Shown here piece by piece: positions 8,508 through 17,298 of a stretch of DNA of 57,013 bases; the first letter of the stretch is position 1; every line of letters starts with the position of its first letter. Below the pieces are notes generated by a model that was not told the DNA's origin, did no database searches, and saw nothing but the letters and a program-made list of their open reading frames with translations. This DNA is from Pseudomonas fluorescens. Its GTDB lineage: Bacteria; Pseudomonadota; Gammaproteobacteria; Pseudomonadales; Pseudomonadaceae. The stretch lies in assembly GCF_002837185.1 (NCBI RefSeq), contig NZ_KZ478020.1:1-57013 (forward strand). The letters are read 5' to 3'. The position numbers and the translations under genes were made by a program.

Positions 8508-10190
8508 ATGCGAGACAGACCCGTGACAAACCCGGCGCCCACCCCCGCTGCGTTCATCAACGCGCAAAACGCGATCACCGGCCTGCGCGGCCGAGACCTG
8601 CTGTCGACCCTGCGTACCGTGGCAGCCCACGGCCTGCGCAACCCGGTGCACACCGCACGCCACGCCCTGGCCCTGGGCGGCCAATTGGGCCGCGTGTTGC
8701 TGGGGGACACGGTGCACGAGCCCAACCCCAACGACAACCGCTTCACCGACCCCACCTGGACACTCAACCCGCTGTACCGGCGCAGCCTGCAAGCGTACTT
8801 GAGCTGGCAAAAACAGACGCGCAACTGGATTGATGACAGCACCCTCAGCGCGGACGACCGGGCACGCGCACAGTTCGCGTTCGCCCTGTTCAACGACGCC
8901 GTATCTCCATCCAACACGCTGCTCAACCCGCTGGCAATCAAGGAGTTGCTCAACTCCGGCGGCAACAGCGTGGTGCGCGGCGCGAGCCATTTGTTCGAAG
9001 ACCTGCTGCACAACAATGGCCTGCCGCGCCAGGTCAGCAAGCATGCCTTCGAAGTGGGCAAGACCGTTGCCACCACTGCGGGCTCAGTGGTGTTTCGCAA
9101 TGAGCTGCTGGAGCTGATCCAATACAAGCCCATGAGCGAAAAACAATACGCCAAGCCCTTGCTGGTGGTGCCGCCGCAAATCAACAAGTACTACATTTTC
9201 GACCTCAGCCCGGCTAACAGCTTTGTGCAATACGCGCTCAAGAACGGCCTGCAAACCTTCATGGTCAGTTGGCGCAACCCGGATGTGCGACATCGCGAAT
9301 GGGGCCTGTCCACTTACGTTGCAGCCCTGGAGGAAGCCCTCAATGCCTGCCGGGCGATCACTGGCGCGCGCGAGGTCAACCTGATGGGCGCCTGCGCCGG
9401 CGGCCTGACCATCGCCGCGCTGCAAGGCCATCTGCAAGCCAAGCGCCAGTTACGGCGCATCGCCAGCGCCAGTTACCTGGTGAGCTTGCTCGACAGCCAG
9501 ATCGACGGCCCGGCCACGTTGTTCGCCGATGAACAGACCCTTGAAGCCGCCAAGCGCCGCTCTTACCAACAAGGTGTGCTGGACGGTCGCGACATGGCCA
9601 GGGTGTTCGCCTGGATGCGCCCCAATGATCTGATCTGGAACTACTGGGTCAACAACTACCTGCTGGGCAAGGAACCGCCCGCCTTCGACATCCTGTACTG
9701 GAATAACGACAACACGCGCCTGCCCGCCGCGCTGCACGGCGACCTGTTGGATTTCTTCAAGCACAACCCGCTGAGCCATCCCGGAGGCCTGGAGGTGTGC
9801 GGCACCCCCATCGACTTGCAGAAGGTCACGGTCGACAGCTTCAGCGTGGCCGGCATCAACGACCACATCACGCCGTGGGACGCGGTGTATCGATCCACCC
9901 AGTTGCTGGGCGGCGAGCGGCGCTTCGTACTGTCCAACAGCGGGCATATCCAGAGCATCCTCAACCCGCCCGGCAACCCGAAGGCCAATTACGTCGAGAA
10001 CCCCAAGCTGAGCGGCGACCCGCGTGCCTGGTACTACGACGCCAGCCACGTCGAAGGCAGTTGGTGGCCGCAGTGGCTGGAGTGGGTCCAGCAACGCTCG
10101 GGCGTGCAACGCGAAACCCTCACCGCCCTGGGCAACCAGAATTACCCACCGATGGAAGCGGCGCCAGGCACCTACGTGCGCGTGCGCTGA
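8508..10190 (+). CDS. phaC2: Class II PHA synthase 2
   Basis: Second mcl-PHA synthase, 560 aa, clearly homologous to phaC1 along its whole length. The catalytic box is GACAGG with Cys296; Asp452 and His480 complete the triad. The open frame extends 12 codons further upstream, but the ATG at 8508 has a clear AAGGAG 10 bp before it and gives the usual length. The N-terminus differs most from PhaC1, as expected. The two synthases probably arose by duplication and differ in substrate preference. Confidence 0.96.
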   Translation: MRDRPVTNPAPTPAAFINAQNAITGLRGRDLLSTLRTVAAHGLRNPVHTARHALALGGQLGRVLLGDTVHEPNPNDNRFTDPTWTLNPLYRRSLQAYLSWQKQTRNWIDDSTLSADDRARAQFAFALFNDAVSPSNTLLNPLAIKELLNSGGNSVVRGASHLFEDLLHNNGLPRQVSKHAFEVGKTVATTAGSVVFRNELLELIQYKPMSEKQYAKPLLVVPPQINKYYIFDLSPANSFVQYALKNGLQTFMVSWRNPDVRHREWGLSTYVAALEEALNACRAITGAREVNLMGACAGGLTIAALQGHLQAKRQLRRIASASYLVSLLDSQIDGPATLFADEQTLEAAKRRSYQQGVLDGRDMARVFAWMRPNDLIWNYWVNNYLLGKEPPAFDILYWNNDNTRLPAALHGDLLDFFKHNPLSHPGGLEVCGTPIDLQKVTVDSFSVAGINDHITPWDAVYRSTQLLGGERRFVLSNSGHIQSILNPPGNPKANYVENPKLSGDPRAWYYDASHVEGSWWPQWLEWVQQRSGVQRETLTALGNQNYPPMEAAPGTYVRVR

Positions 10191-10217
10191 GCTCAAGAAC
10201 CACACTAAGAAGGCTGG

Positions 10218-10838
10218 ATGAAGACCCGCGACCGTATCCTTGAATGTGCCCTGCAGTTGTTCAACCACAAGGGCGAGCCGAATGTGTCGACCATGGAGGT
10301 GGCCAATGAAATGGGAATCAGCCCCGGCAACCTCTACTATCACTTTCATGGCAAAGAGCCGTTGGTGCTGGGGCTGTTCGAACGCTTTCAATGCGAATTG
10401 GCACCGCTGCTCGATCCGCCTGCCGATGCACAACTGGAAGCCGAGGATTATTGGCTGTTCCTGCACCTGATCGTCGAGCGCATGGCCCACTACCGGTTTC
10501 TGTTCCAGGACCTGTCCAACCTGGCCGGACGTCTGCCGAAGCTGGCCAAGGGGATTCGCAACCTGCTCACCGCGCTCAAGCGTACCCTGGCTTCATTGTT
10601 GGCACGGTTGAAGGCGGCGGGGCAACTGGTCAGTGATACCCAGGCGCTGGGGCAACTGGTGGAGCAGATCACCATGACGCTGCTGTTTTCCCTGGATTAC
10701 CAGCGAATCCTGGATCGCAAGGGTGAGGTGCGGGTGGTGGTGTACCAGGTCATGATGCTGGTGGCGCCGCATCTACTGATGCCGGCACGGCAGGCAACCG
10801 AGAGGTTTGCACTGAAATATCTGGATGACCTGGATTGA
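10218..10838 (+). CDS. phaD: TetR-family regulator of the pha cluster
   Basis: Regulator of 206 aa. The N-terminal TetR helix-turn-helix covers about residues 2–50 (RDRILECALQLFNHKG ... GISPGNLYYHFHGKE), followed by an all-helical ligand-binding domain. PhaD is known as an activator of the phaC1 and phaI promoters that responds to a fatty-acid-derived CoA ligand, atypical for a TetR protein. It lies 27 bp after phaC2 and ends in the converging region with phaF. The C-terminal sequence gives no clue to the ligand. Confidence 0.93.
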   Translation: MKTRDRILECALQLFNHKGEPNVSTMEVANEMGISPGNLYYHFHGKEPLVLGLFERFQCELAPLLDPPADAQLEAEDYWLFLHLIVERMAHYRFLFQDLSNLAGRLPKLAKGIRNLLTALKRTLASLLARLKAAGQLVSDTQALGQLVEQITMTLLFSLDYQRILDRKGEVRVVVYQVMMLVAPHLLMPARQATERFALKYLDDLD

Positions 10839-10839
10839 A

Positions 10840-10870
10840 GTGTGGGAGCGGACAAGCCCGCTCCCACACT
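10840..10870. repeat. REP-like palindrome after phaD
   Basis: Near-perfect inverted repeat GTGTGGGAGCGG / CCCGCTCCCACAC around a short ACAAG loop. It is a variant of the dominant REP, with GAGCGGACAAGC instead of GAGGGGGCTTGC, so it belongs to another subfamily. It has no T-tract. Confidence 0.7.
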
Positions 10871-10897
10871 GGAAATGCAGCGTTTTCAGGATTTCCA

Positions 10898-10934
10898 TAA
10901 AAAACGCCCGACCTTCGCAGGCCGGGCGCTTTTG
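10898..10934. terminator. Bidirectional terminator between phaD and phaF
   Basis: A GC-rich stem GCCCGACCT/AGGCCGGGC with a 4-nt loop, flanked by an A-run on the left (10898–10904) and TTTT on the right (10930–10933). It can therefore end both the phaD transcript (+) and the phaIF transcript (−), which converge here. Confidence 0.85.
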
Positions 10935-10947
10935 TGTCCTGTAAAAA

Positions 10948-11856
10948 TCAGGACTGACTGGATGGCGTCGGAGTGACCGGCGTTGCAGTCGAGGTCGCGG
11001 CCGTGTGCGACGGTGCGGACACCGAATTGGCTGTCGAAGCGGCCGGTGCTGCCGCCGTGGCTGGCTTGGCCGACGCAGCAGGCTTTGGCGCTGCTGGCTT
11101 TTTCGCTACCGCGGGCTTTTTGGCCGCTGCAGGTTTAGCCGCAGGCTTGGCTGCTGATTTCGCAGCGGCGGGTTTGGCAGCCGGTTTAGCCGCAGGTTTT
11201 GCGGCGGCTTTAGCGGCCACTGGCTTGGTGGCAGGCTTGGTGGCCGGTTTGGCGGCAGCGGTGTTGGCTGCTGGCTTGGCGGCGGATTTTGCAGCAGCTT
11301 TGGCGGGCGCCTTGGCCGCAGGTTTTGCCGCCGGTTTGGCGGCCGCTTTAACCACAGGCTTGGCCGCCGTTTTCGCGGCGGGTTTTGCTGCTGCGGTTTT
11401 AGCCGCAGGTTTGGCGGCCGGTTTTGCCGCAGGCTTGGCTGCAGCAGTCTTGGCCGGCGCCACTTTGGCGCCTGTGAGTTTTTCGATTTGCCTGGTCAGG
11501 GTATCGACCTTGCTGTGCAGCGTTTTCAGTTCCGCCTTGCTCGGCACGCCCAGTCGCGAAATGGCACTGTTGAGGCGTTTGTCGAAGGTTTCTTCCAACT
11601 TGTTCCAGGTGTCGGAAATGCTCGACTTGGCCGAGCCTGCGCTCGCCTTGGCCGCATCCACTTTTTTACCCACAGTGCTCTTGGTCAGCTTCTCGGCCTT
11701 CTCGCCGTCCTTGACCAGCGTCTCGAAGTACTTGCCGCCGTCACTGCTCACCTTCGAGTACACGCCTAAACCAGCAAGCCAGATCTTTCGGGAATATTTT
11801 TCAACTTCCCCGACCCACGAGCTGCCTTCTTTCTGAGTAGTTTTTTTAACAGCCAT
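10948..11856 (-). CDS. phaF: PHA granule-associated phasin/histone-like PhaF
   Basis: Two-part protein of 302 aa. Residues 1–~140 are a phasin domain (SWVGEVEKYSRKIWLAGLG ... KVDTLTRQIEKLTG) that binds the PHA granule amphipathically. From about 145 to 275 it is a low-complexity tail of AKPAA/KPAAK repeats like eukaryotic histone H1 and AlgR3 tails. The tail of the family binds DNA non-specifically, so the protein ties granules to the nucleoid and helps distribute them at division. It follows phaI with a 12-bp gap. Its repeats make this stretch of DNA prone to repeat-number change. Confidence 0.95.
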   Translation of the reverse strand: MAVKKTTQKEGSSWVGEVEKYSRKIWLAGLGVYSKVSSDGGKYFETLVKDGEKAEKLTKSTVGKKVDAAKASAGSAKSSISDTWNKLEETFDKRLNSAISRLGVPSKAELKTLHSKVDTLTRQIEKLTGAKVAPAKTAAAKPAAKPAAKPAAKTAAAKPAAKTAAKPVVKAAAKPAAKPAAKAPAKAAAKSAAKPAANTAAAKPATKPATKPVAAKAAAKPAAKPAAKPAAAKSAAKPAAKPAAAKKPAVAKKPAAPKPAASAKPATAAAPAASTANSVSAPSHTAATSTATPVTPTPSSQS

Positions 11857-11868
11857 CCCGATGTCTCC

Positions 11869-12291
11869 TTAGTGTTTACGCGCGACACGTTCGAGCAATG
11901 CCGTCAGCTCTTCGAGCTTAGCAGAGAGTGTCTCCACGTCATGTTTAGACGCAATGCCGATTCGATTCAAGGCACTTGCAACACGCGAGTCAAACGCTTT
12001 TTCAACTTTATCCAGTTGAACTTCAACCCGGCGGCTGACACTCGAGACGTTACTCTTTACTTGATCAATCTGACTGTTAGCGGCATCAAGTTGTTCAATG
12101 GCAACTTTTTTGCTTTTACTTTCAATATGTTGACCGCTCTTAACCAGCTCATTGAAGTATTCTCCACCCTCGCTGCCGACCTTGGCGTAGGCACCAAGAC
12201 CCGCCAGCCAGATCCTGCGGGCATAGCGTTTGACCTCACTCAGGGCAGTGGTCTGACTGTCGATTTTTTTCTGCAAAATAACGTTGGCCAT
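11869..12291 (-). CDS. phaI: PHA granule-associated phasin PhaI
   Basis: Phasin of 140 aa that coats PHA granules, homologous to the N-terminal half of PhaF: both contain a RxIWLAGLGAYAKV/VYSKV motif followed by a G-G-(E/K)-Y-F segment. It lacks the lysine-alanine tail. I start at the ATG at 12291 (MANVILQKK), preceded by GAGG at a suitable distance; the longer frame upstream has no support. First gene of the phaIF operon, with an AT-rich stretch near 12365–12372 that probably holds the promoter. Confidence 0.94.
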   Translation of the reverse strand: MANVILQKKIDSQTTALSEVKRYARRIWLAGLGAYAKVGSEGGEYFNELVKSGQHIESKSKKVAIEQLDAANSQIDQVKSNVSSVSRRVEVQLDKVEKAFDSRVASALNRIGIASKHDVETLSAKLEELTALLERVARKH

Positions 12292-12395
12292 GGTGCACCT
12301 CACATAGAACCGGGTGGAGGAACCGCCCGCCGGAGTTGGGGGCTTAGGCACAACGTAGGGGGAAAAATTAGAATCGGCACCCTAAGAGCGTCGAA

Positions 12396-12671
12396 TCAGG
12401 CCAGCGCTTTATCCAGGGCTTTTTCGATTTCGGACTTGAGGGTACCGCTCATGGCCGACATCAACAGGCCCAGTTCCACATCGATACGCAATGCATCATC
12501 AAAGACCTGAACGGTGCCTTTAACGCCCGACCGCTTGAGGTTCAGCGTATCGCCGGACCACGACGACTCCACGCCATATTTATCCTTGAGTTTCTGCGCC
12601 AGCGTCTCGGCCTTTGCCCGTGCGGCTGCTTTACCCAGGGAATGCTCACGCTCAACGGTGATACGCGCCAT
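12396..12671 (-). CDS. Polyhydroxyalkanoic acid system family protein
   Basis: Protein of 91 aa that begins MARITVEREHSLG and reads KAETLAQKLKDKYG then LNLKRSGVKGTVQVFDDALRID. I recognise the family as a small PHA-locus-associated protein whose biochemical role is unknown. It lies directly upstream of phaI on the same strand, with a 104-bp gap, and is divergent from ubiE. An AAGGAGT sequence 6 bp before the ATG is a good ribosome-binding site. Confidence 0.82.
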   Translation of the reverse strand: MARITVEREHSLGKAAARAKAETLAQKLKDKYGVESSWSGDTLNLKRSGVKGTVQVFDDALRIDVELGLLMSAMSGTLKSEIEKALDKALA

Positions 12672-12815
12672 TGCAATGACTCCTTTCTATAAGGGCTTGG
12701 AAACCTTCCATGCGGCAAAAGGTCTCGATAAGCACCTATCTTACCTTCAGCCTTGCCAAGACAAAGCAGGCCCCGGGGATTATCATGTCCCGCATTCTCT
12801 TTTGGTGACAGCGAT

Positions 12816-13586
12816 ATGACTGATCAGCGCAAAGGCAGCGATGCCGAACCCACCACTCACTTCGGCTTCAAGAACGTCCCGGAAAGCCAGAAAGCGGAAA
12901 AAGTCGCTGAGGTGTTCCACTCCGTAGCCGCCAAGTACGACTTGATGAACGACGTGCTCTCCGGTGGCATGCACCGCCTGTGGAAGCGTTTCACCATCGA
13001 ACTGTCGGGCGTACGCACCGGCAATCGCGTGCTGGACATCGCTGGCGGCACGGGCGACCTGGCGGCCAAGTTTTCCAAGTTGGTAGGGCCTACCGGCCAA
13101 GTGGTACTGGCCGATATCAACGGCTCGATGCTCAAGGTCGGTCGCGACCGCCTGCTCGACAAGGGCGTGGCCGGCAACATCGAATTCGTCCAGGCCGACG
13201 CGGAAAAACTGCCGTTCCCGGACAACCACTTCGATTGCGTGACCATCGCCTTCGGCCTGCGCAATGTCACCCACAAGGAAGACGCAATCCGCTCGATGCT
13301 GCGCGTGCTCAAGCCGGGTGGCCGCCTGCTGGTGCTGGAATTCTCAAAGCCCACCAACGCACTGATGTCCAAGGTATACGACACCTATTCGTTCGCCTTC
13401 ATGCCGTTGATGGGCAAGCTGATCACCAACGATGCCGAGAGCTACCGCTACCTGGCCGAATCGATCCGCATGCACCCCGACCAGGAAACCCTGAAGTCCA
13501 TGATGGTGGAAGCCGGTTTCGACCGCGTGACCTACCACAACATGACCTCGGGCATCGTTGCCCTGCACCGCGGCATCAAGCCCTGA
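12816..13586 (+). CDS. ubiE: Ubiquinone/menaquinone biosynthesis C-methyltransferase
   Basis: SAM-dependent methyltransferase of 256 aa that methylates the benzoquinol ring in ubiquinone biosynthesis. Motif I VLDIAGGTGDLA is at 72–83. The family-specific FGFKNVPESQKAEKVAEVFHSVA opening and the later FGLRNVTHKEDA and LEFSKP motifs fit UbiE. The ATG at 12816 is chosen; the open frame runs further upstream without support. Its stop overlaps the ubiJ start (TGATG), so the ubiEJB genes are translationally coupled. Confidence 0.97.
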   Translation: MTDQRKGSDAEPTTHFGFKNVPESQKAEKVAEVFHSVAAKYDLMNDVLSGGMHRLWKRFTIELSGVRTGNRVLDIAGGTGDLAAKFSKLVGPTGQVVLADINGSMLKVGRDRLLDKGVAGNIEFVQADAEKLPFPDNHFDCVTIAFGLRNVTHKEDAIRSMLRVLKPGGRLLVLEFSKPTNALMSKVYDTYSFAFMPLMGKLITNDAESYRYLAESIRMHPDQETLKSMMVEAGFDRVTYHNMTSGIVALHRGIKP

Positions 13587-14209
13587 TGTTGCTCGCAGGC
13601 CTTATCGCAAGCGTCGAGCACGGCCTCAACCGTGTCTTGCGCCTGGACAGCACCGCCCTGGCGCGGCTTGCGCACCTGACCGGCAAAGTCATCGCCGTCG
13701 ATTGCCGCAGCCCCGCCTTGCAGCTGTTTATCCTGCCCAGCGATGAAGGCCTGCTGCTCGCGACGCAATGGGCCGCCGAGGCCGACTGCACCCTGCGTGC
13801 ACCCGCCGCAAGCCTGTTGCACCTGGCGCTGAGCCGCAACAAGACCGCTATCCTGCACAGCCCCGAAGTGGCGCTGGAAGGCGACAGCGCGGTGCTGATG
13901 GACCTGGCCGCCGTGCTGCAGGACCTGGAGCTGGACTGGGAATACGAACTCTCGCGCTGGATCGGCCCCGTCGCCACTCAGCTGCTCAGCGGGCACCTGC
14001 GCAGCCGTTCGCGCTGGTATCAGCAAGGGTTCGCCAGCCTCAACCAGAACCTCGCCGAATACCTGAGCGAAGAATCGCGCACCCTGGTCGGGCAACGGGA
14101 AGCGCAAGCGCGCTTTCGTGAGCTCGACAAGGCCAAAATCGACCTGGAACGCCTCGAGGCCCGCTTCGAGCGCTTGAGCCGTTCCCTTGATCCAAGCGAT
14201 AACGCATGA
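13586..14209 (+). CDS. ubiJ: Ubiquinone biosynthesis accessory factor UbiJ
   Basis: 207-aa protein with an SCP2-like lipid-binding N-terminal domain (about residues 10–110), followed by a charged C-terminal coiled coil (QREAQARFRELDKAKIDLE ... RFERLSRSL). UbiJ scaffolds the Ubi metabolon and is needed for aerobic ubiquinone synthesis. Overlaps with ubiE (TGATG) and ubiB (ATGA) place it inside a coupled three-gene unit, which supports the assignment more than any single motif. Confidence 0.92.
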   Translation: MLLAGLIASVEHGLNRVLRLDSTALARLAHLTGKVIAVDCRSPALQLFILPSDEGLLLATQWAAEADCTLRAPAASLLHLALSRNKTAILHSPEVALEGDSAVLMDLAAVLQDLELDWEYELSRWIGPVATQLLSGHLRSRSRWYQQGFASLNQNLAEYLSEESRTLVGQREAQARFRELDKAKIDLERLEARFERLSRSLDPSDNA

Positions 14210-15810
14210 AGCTGCTCGCCGTCCGCCGTTTGTTTCGTATCCAGCGCGTCGTAATCCGCTACCGCCTCGATGACCTGCTGTTTGCCCTGCCCCTGCCATG
14301 GTTCCTGCTTGCGGTGCGCTATGTGCTGCCGTGGCGCTGGTTGCCGCGCAGAAAACTGGAACTGAGCCGAGGTGCCTGCCTGCGCCTGGCGTTGCAGGAC
14401 CTGGGGCCGATCTTCATCAAGTTCGGGCAGATCTTATCGACGCGCCGCGACCTGCTGCCCGAAGACATCGCCGATGAGCTGATGCTGCTGCAGGACCGCG
14501 TGCCGCCGTTCGATTCGCAGTTGTCGATGAAGCTGATCGAAGAGCAATTGGGCAGGAAGATCAGCGAGGTGTTCAGCCGCTTCGATGTCGAGCCGCTGGC
14601 GTCGGCCTCGGTCGCGCAGGTGCATGCTGCGCAGCTCAAGAGCGGTGAAGAAGTGGTGGTGAAAGTCATCCGCCCGGGCCTCAAGCCGATCATCGGCCAG
14701 GACCTGGCGTGGCTGTTCATCCTGGCCCGCGCCGCCGAGCGTTTCTCTGCCGATGCGCGCCTGCTGCATCCGGTGGATGTGGTGGCCGACTACGAAAAAA
14801 CCATCTACGACGAACTCGATCTGCTGCGCGAAGCCGCCAACGCCAGCCAGCTGCGCCGCAACTTCGAAGGCTCGCAGCTGCTGTACGTGCCGCAAGTGTA
14901 CTGGGACTGGTGCCGCCCCAAAGTGCTGGTGATGGAGCGCATCTACGGTGTGCAAGTCACCGACCTCGCGACCCTGGCCGACCAGCGCACCGACATGAAG
15001 ATGCTCGCCGAGCGCGGCGTGGAGATTTTCTTCACCCAGGTGTTCCGCGACAGTTTCTTCCACGCCGACATGCACCCGGGCAACATCTTCGTCAGCACCG
15101 TCAACCCGTGGAGCCCGCAGTACATTGCCATCGACTGCGGCATCGTCGGCAGCCTCACGCCGGAAGACCAGGACTACCTGGCGCGTAACCTGTTCGCCTT
15201 TTTCAAGCGTGATTATCGCCGCGTGGCGCAGTTGCACATTGATTCGGGCTGGGTGCCGGCGGAAACCAAGCTGAATGAATTCGAAGCGGCGATCCGCACC
15301 GTGTGCGAGCCGATCTTTGAAAAACCATTAAAAGATATTTCCTTCGGTCAGGTGCTGATGCGCCTGTTCCAGACCGCGCGGCGCTTCAATATGGAAGTGC
15401 AGCCGCAGTTGGTGCTGCTGCAAAAAACCCTGCTCAACATCGAAGGCCTGGGCCGCCAGCTGTACCCGGACCTCGATCTGTGGAACACCGCGCAGCCGTT
15501 CCTGGAGCGTTGGATGCGTGAGCGGATGAGCCCGAAGACCATGCTGGGCAACCTGCACAGCCAGATGGAACAGCTGCCGCACCTGGCCAATATGACCCGC
15601 GACTTGCTCGAGCGCATGTCCCAGCCTCATGCCAGGGACCCCGAGCCGCCATGGCGCAAGCGCAAGGACGACTGGTTCCTGCGCCTGCTCGGCGCCGCAC
15701 ACCTGGTGGGTGGGGTCATGCTGGCGATAGGCGGACCCTTGAATCAACTGGGCCACTGGCCGGCCGGAATCATGGTCGCCGTGGGCGTTTATCTGATCGT
15801 GCGTCGATAA
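14206..15810 (+). CDS. ubiB: UbiB, atypical ABC1-family kinase/ATPase
   Basis: 534-aa member of the ABC1/ADCK atypical kinase family required for ubiquinone biosynthesis. The family signature KFGQ is at 72–75 (in GPIFIKFGQILSTRRDLLPED), followed by the ASVAQVHAA segment that replaces the usual glycine-rich loop, and FFHADMHPGN with the catalytic-loop residues. Two hydrophobic helices at the C-terminus (about 495–532) anchor it in the inner membrane. Its start overlaps the ubiJ stop as ATGA. Confidence 0.97.
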   Translation: MKLLAVRRLFRIQRVVIRYRLDDLLFALPLPWFLLAVRYVLPWRWLPRRKLELSRGACLRLALQDLGPIFIKFGQILSTRRDLLPEDIADELMLLQDRVPPFDSQLSMKLIEEQLGRKISEVFSRFDVEPLASASVAQVHAAQLKSGEEVVVKVIRPGLKPIIGQDLAWLFILARAAERFSADARLLHPVDVVADYEKTIYDELDLLREAANASQLRRNFEGSQLLYVPQVYWDWCRPKVLVMERIYGVQVTDLATLADQRTDMKMLAERGVEIFFTQVFRDSFFHADMHPGNIFVSTVNPWSPQYIAIDCGIVGSLTPEDQDYLARNLFAFFKRDYRRVAQLHIDSGWVPAETKLNEFEAAIRTVCEPIFEKPLKDISFGQVLMRLFQTARRFNMEVQPQLVLLQKTLLNIEGLGRQLYPDLDLWNTAQPFLERWMRERMSPKTMLGNLHSQMEQLPHLANMTRDLLERMSQPHARDPEPPWRKRKDDWFLRLLGAAHLVGGVMLAIGGPLNQLGHWPAGIMVAVGVYLIVRR

Positions 15811-15851
15811 CCCATCCGGTTATACACTGTCGCAAATTGCCGGAGCCGAAC

Positions 15852-16244
15852 ATGAAAGACTGGCTGGACGAGATCAAGTGGGACAGTGACGGCCTGGTGC
15901 CGGCCATTGCCCAGGACTACAAGACCGGGCGCGTGCTGATGATGGCCTGGATGAACCGCGAGGCCCTGAGCCTGACCGCCGCTGAGCAGCGCGCCATCTA
16001 CTGGTCACGTTCGCGTGGCAAACTGTGGCGCAAGGGCGAAGAGTCCGGGCATGTGCAGACGCTGCATGAGCTGCGCCTGGATTGTGATGGCGACGTGGTG
16101 ATCCTCAAGGTCGAACAGATCGGCGGCATCGCCTGCCACACCGGCCGTCACAGTTGCTTCTATCGCGTGTTCGAGAACGGCGAATGGAAGGTGGTGGAAC
16201 CGGTGCTCAAAGACCCGCACGCCATTTATTCGGCAGGACACTGA
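15852..16244 (+). CDS. hisI: Phosphoribosyl-AMP cyclohydrolase
   Basis: Third enzyme of histidine biosynthesis: opens the adenine ring of PR-AMP. 130 aa, the stand-alone form. Zinc and catalytic residues are visible in LDCDGDVVILKVEQ and in GIACHTGRHSCFYR (Cys, Cys, His, Cys), and the YWSRSRGKLWRKGE substrate motif lies near residue 55. The start is the ATG at 15852, 41 bp after ubiB; GCCGGAG upstream can act as a ribosome-binding site. hisE follows after 2 bp. Confidence 0.97.
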   Translation: MKDWLDEIKWDSDGLVPAIAQDYKTGRVLMMAWMNREALSLTAAEQRAIYWSRSRGKLWRKGEESGHVQTLHELRLDCDGDVVILKVEQIGGIACHTGRHSCFYRVFENGEWKVVEPVLKDPHAIYSAGH

Positions 16245-16246
16245 AC

Positions 16247-16579
16247 ATGAGCGATACCCTCAACCGCGTGGCCCAGGTGCTGGAAGAGCGCAAGAGCGCG
16301 GATGCCGACAGCTCCTATGTCGCCAGCCTGTATCACAAGGGTTTGAACAAGATCCTGGAAAAACTCGGCGAAGAATCCATCGAGACGATCATTGCCGCCA
16401 AGGATGCGCAGATCAGCGGCGATTGCAGCGATGTCATCTATGAGACCGCCGACTTGTGGTTCCATAGCCTGATCATGCTCGCCCAACTGGGGCAGCATCC
16501 ACAGGCCGTGCTGGATGAACTGGACCGTCGCTTCGGTCTGTCGGGGCACGCCGAGAAGGCCGCACGCCCGTCCACCTGA
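16247..16579 (+). CDS. hisE: Phosphoribosyl-ATP pyrophosphatase
   Basis: Second enzyme of histidine biosynthesis, hydrolysing PR-ATP to PR-AMP and pyrophosphate. 110 aa, an all-alpha MazG-like NTP pyrophosphohydrolase. The metal-binding acidic motif is LGEESIETIIAAK (residues about 39–51) with the later D(V)IYETADLWFH helix. hisI and hisE are separate genes here, as in other pseudomonads, whereas enterobacteria fuse them. Confidence 0.96.
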   Translation: MSDTLNRVAQVLEERKSADADSSYVASLYHKGLNKILEKLGEESIETIIAAKDAQISGDCSDVIYETADLWFHSLIMLAQLGQHPQAVLDELDRRFGLSGHAEKAARPST

Positions 16580-16604
16580 ATAACTTTTATCGAGGATTTG
16601 CAGC

Positions 16605-16883
16605 ATGGGTATTTTTGACTGGAAACACTGGATCGTCATTCTGGTGGTCGTGGTACTGGTGTTCGGCACCAAGAAACTCAAGAACCTGGGTACCGATGTC
16701 GGCGAGTCGATCAAGGGCTTTCGTAAAGCCATGAACGACGACGAAAAGCCGGCCGAACCGACTGCAAACCCGGTTCCACCGGCCCAGCCTGTGCACCCGC
16801 AGGCCGCCCAGCCGATCACCGAGCGTCGTACCTTCGACGTGCAGGCTGAAAAAGTCGAAGAGCCGACCCGCAAAGACTCGTGA
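16605..16883 (+). CDS. tatA: Twin-arginine translocase subunit TatA
   Basis: Pore-forming subunit of the Tat system that exports folded proteins across the inner membrane; 92 aa. Short N-terminal transmembrane helix (WIVILVVVVLVFG, residues about 8–21), the conserved FGTKKL hinge, an amphipathic helix (VGESIKGFRKAMNDD), then a variable acidic and Pro-rich tail. GAGGA lies 11 bp before the ATG. First of three contiguous tat genes. Confidence 0.96.
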   Translation: MGIFDWKHWIVILVVVVLVFGTKKLKNLGTDVGESIKGFRKAMNDDEKPAEPTANPVPPAQPVHPQAAQPITERRTFDVQAEKVEEPTRKDS

Positions 16884-16893
16884 GCACTGACTA

Positions 16894-17298
16894 ATGTTTG
16901 GTATCAGCTTCTCTGAACTGCTGCTCGTCGGCCTCGTGGCCCTGCTGGTATTGGGGCCCGAACGCCTGCCCGGCGCGGCACGCACGGCCGGCCTGTGGAT
17001 CGGGCGCCTGAAACGCAGCTTCAACGCGATCAAACAGGAAGTTGAGCGGGAAATCGGTGCCGACGAGATCCGCCGGCAACTGCACAACGAACACATCCTG
17101 TCGTTGGAGCAGGAAACGCGCAAGATTCTGTCGCCCGTGCAGGAGCCCGCCAAACCGGTGGAACCTGTGGCCCAGAACAGTATCGCGCCTGCGCCTGAAG
17201 CTGCCCCCCCGGCACCGACCGCGCCAACCGAGCCTGCGCCGACGCCCGTTGCGTCGCCCGCGCCCCATGACCCTACATTGCCGCCGCGAGCCCCATGA
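16894..17298 (+). CDS. tatB: Twin-arginine translocase subunit TatB
   Basis: 134-aa subunit that with TatC forms the receptor for twin-arginine signal peptides. The N-terminal membrane helix (FSELLLVGLVALLVLGPERLP) ends in the TatB-typical GPERLPGAAR hinge with Glu. An amphipathic helix follows, then a C-terminal tail rich in Pro and Ala (about residues 85–134), which is disordered and variable in the family. Its stop overlaps the tatC start. Confidence 0.95.
   Translation: MFGISFSELLLVGLVALLVLGPERLPGAARTAGLWIGRLKRSFNAIKQEVEREIGADEIRRQLHNEHILSLEQETRKILSPVQEPAKPVEPVAQNSIAPAPEAAPPAPTAPTEPAPTPVASPAPHDPTLPPRAP

Noticed and set aside
10840..10870. The palindrome after phaD as an intrinsic terminator
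   Set aside because: It has no T-run; the terminator with T-runs lies further on at 10898–10934.
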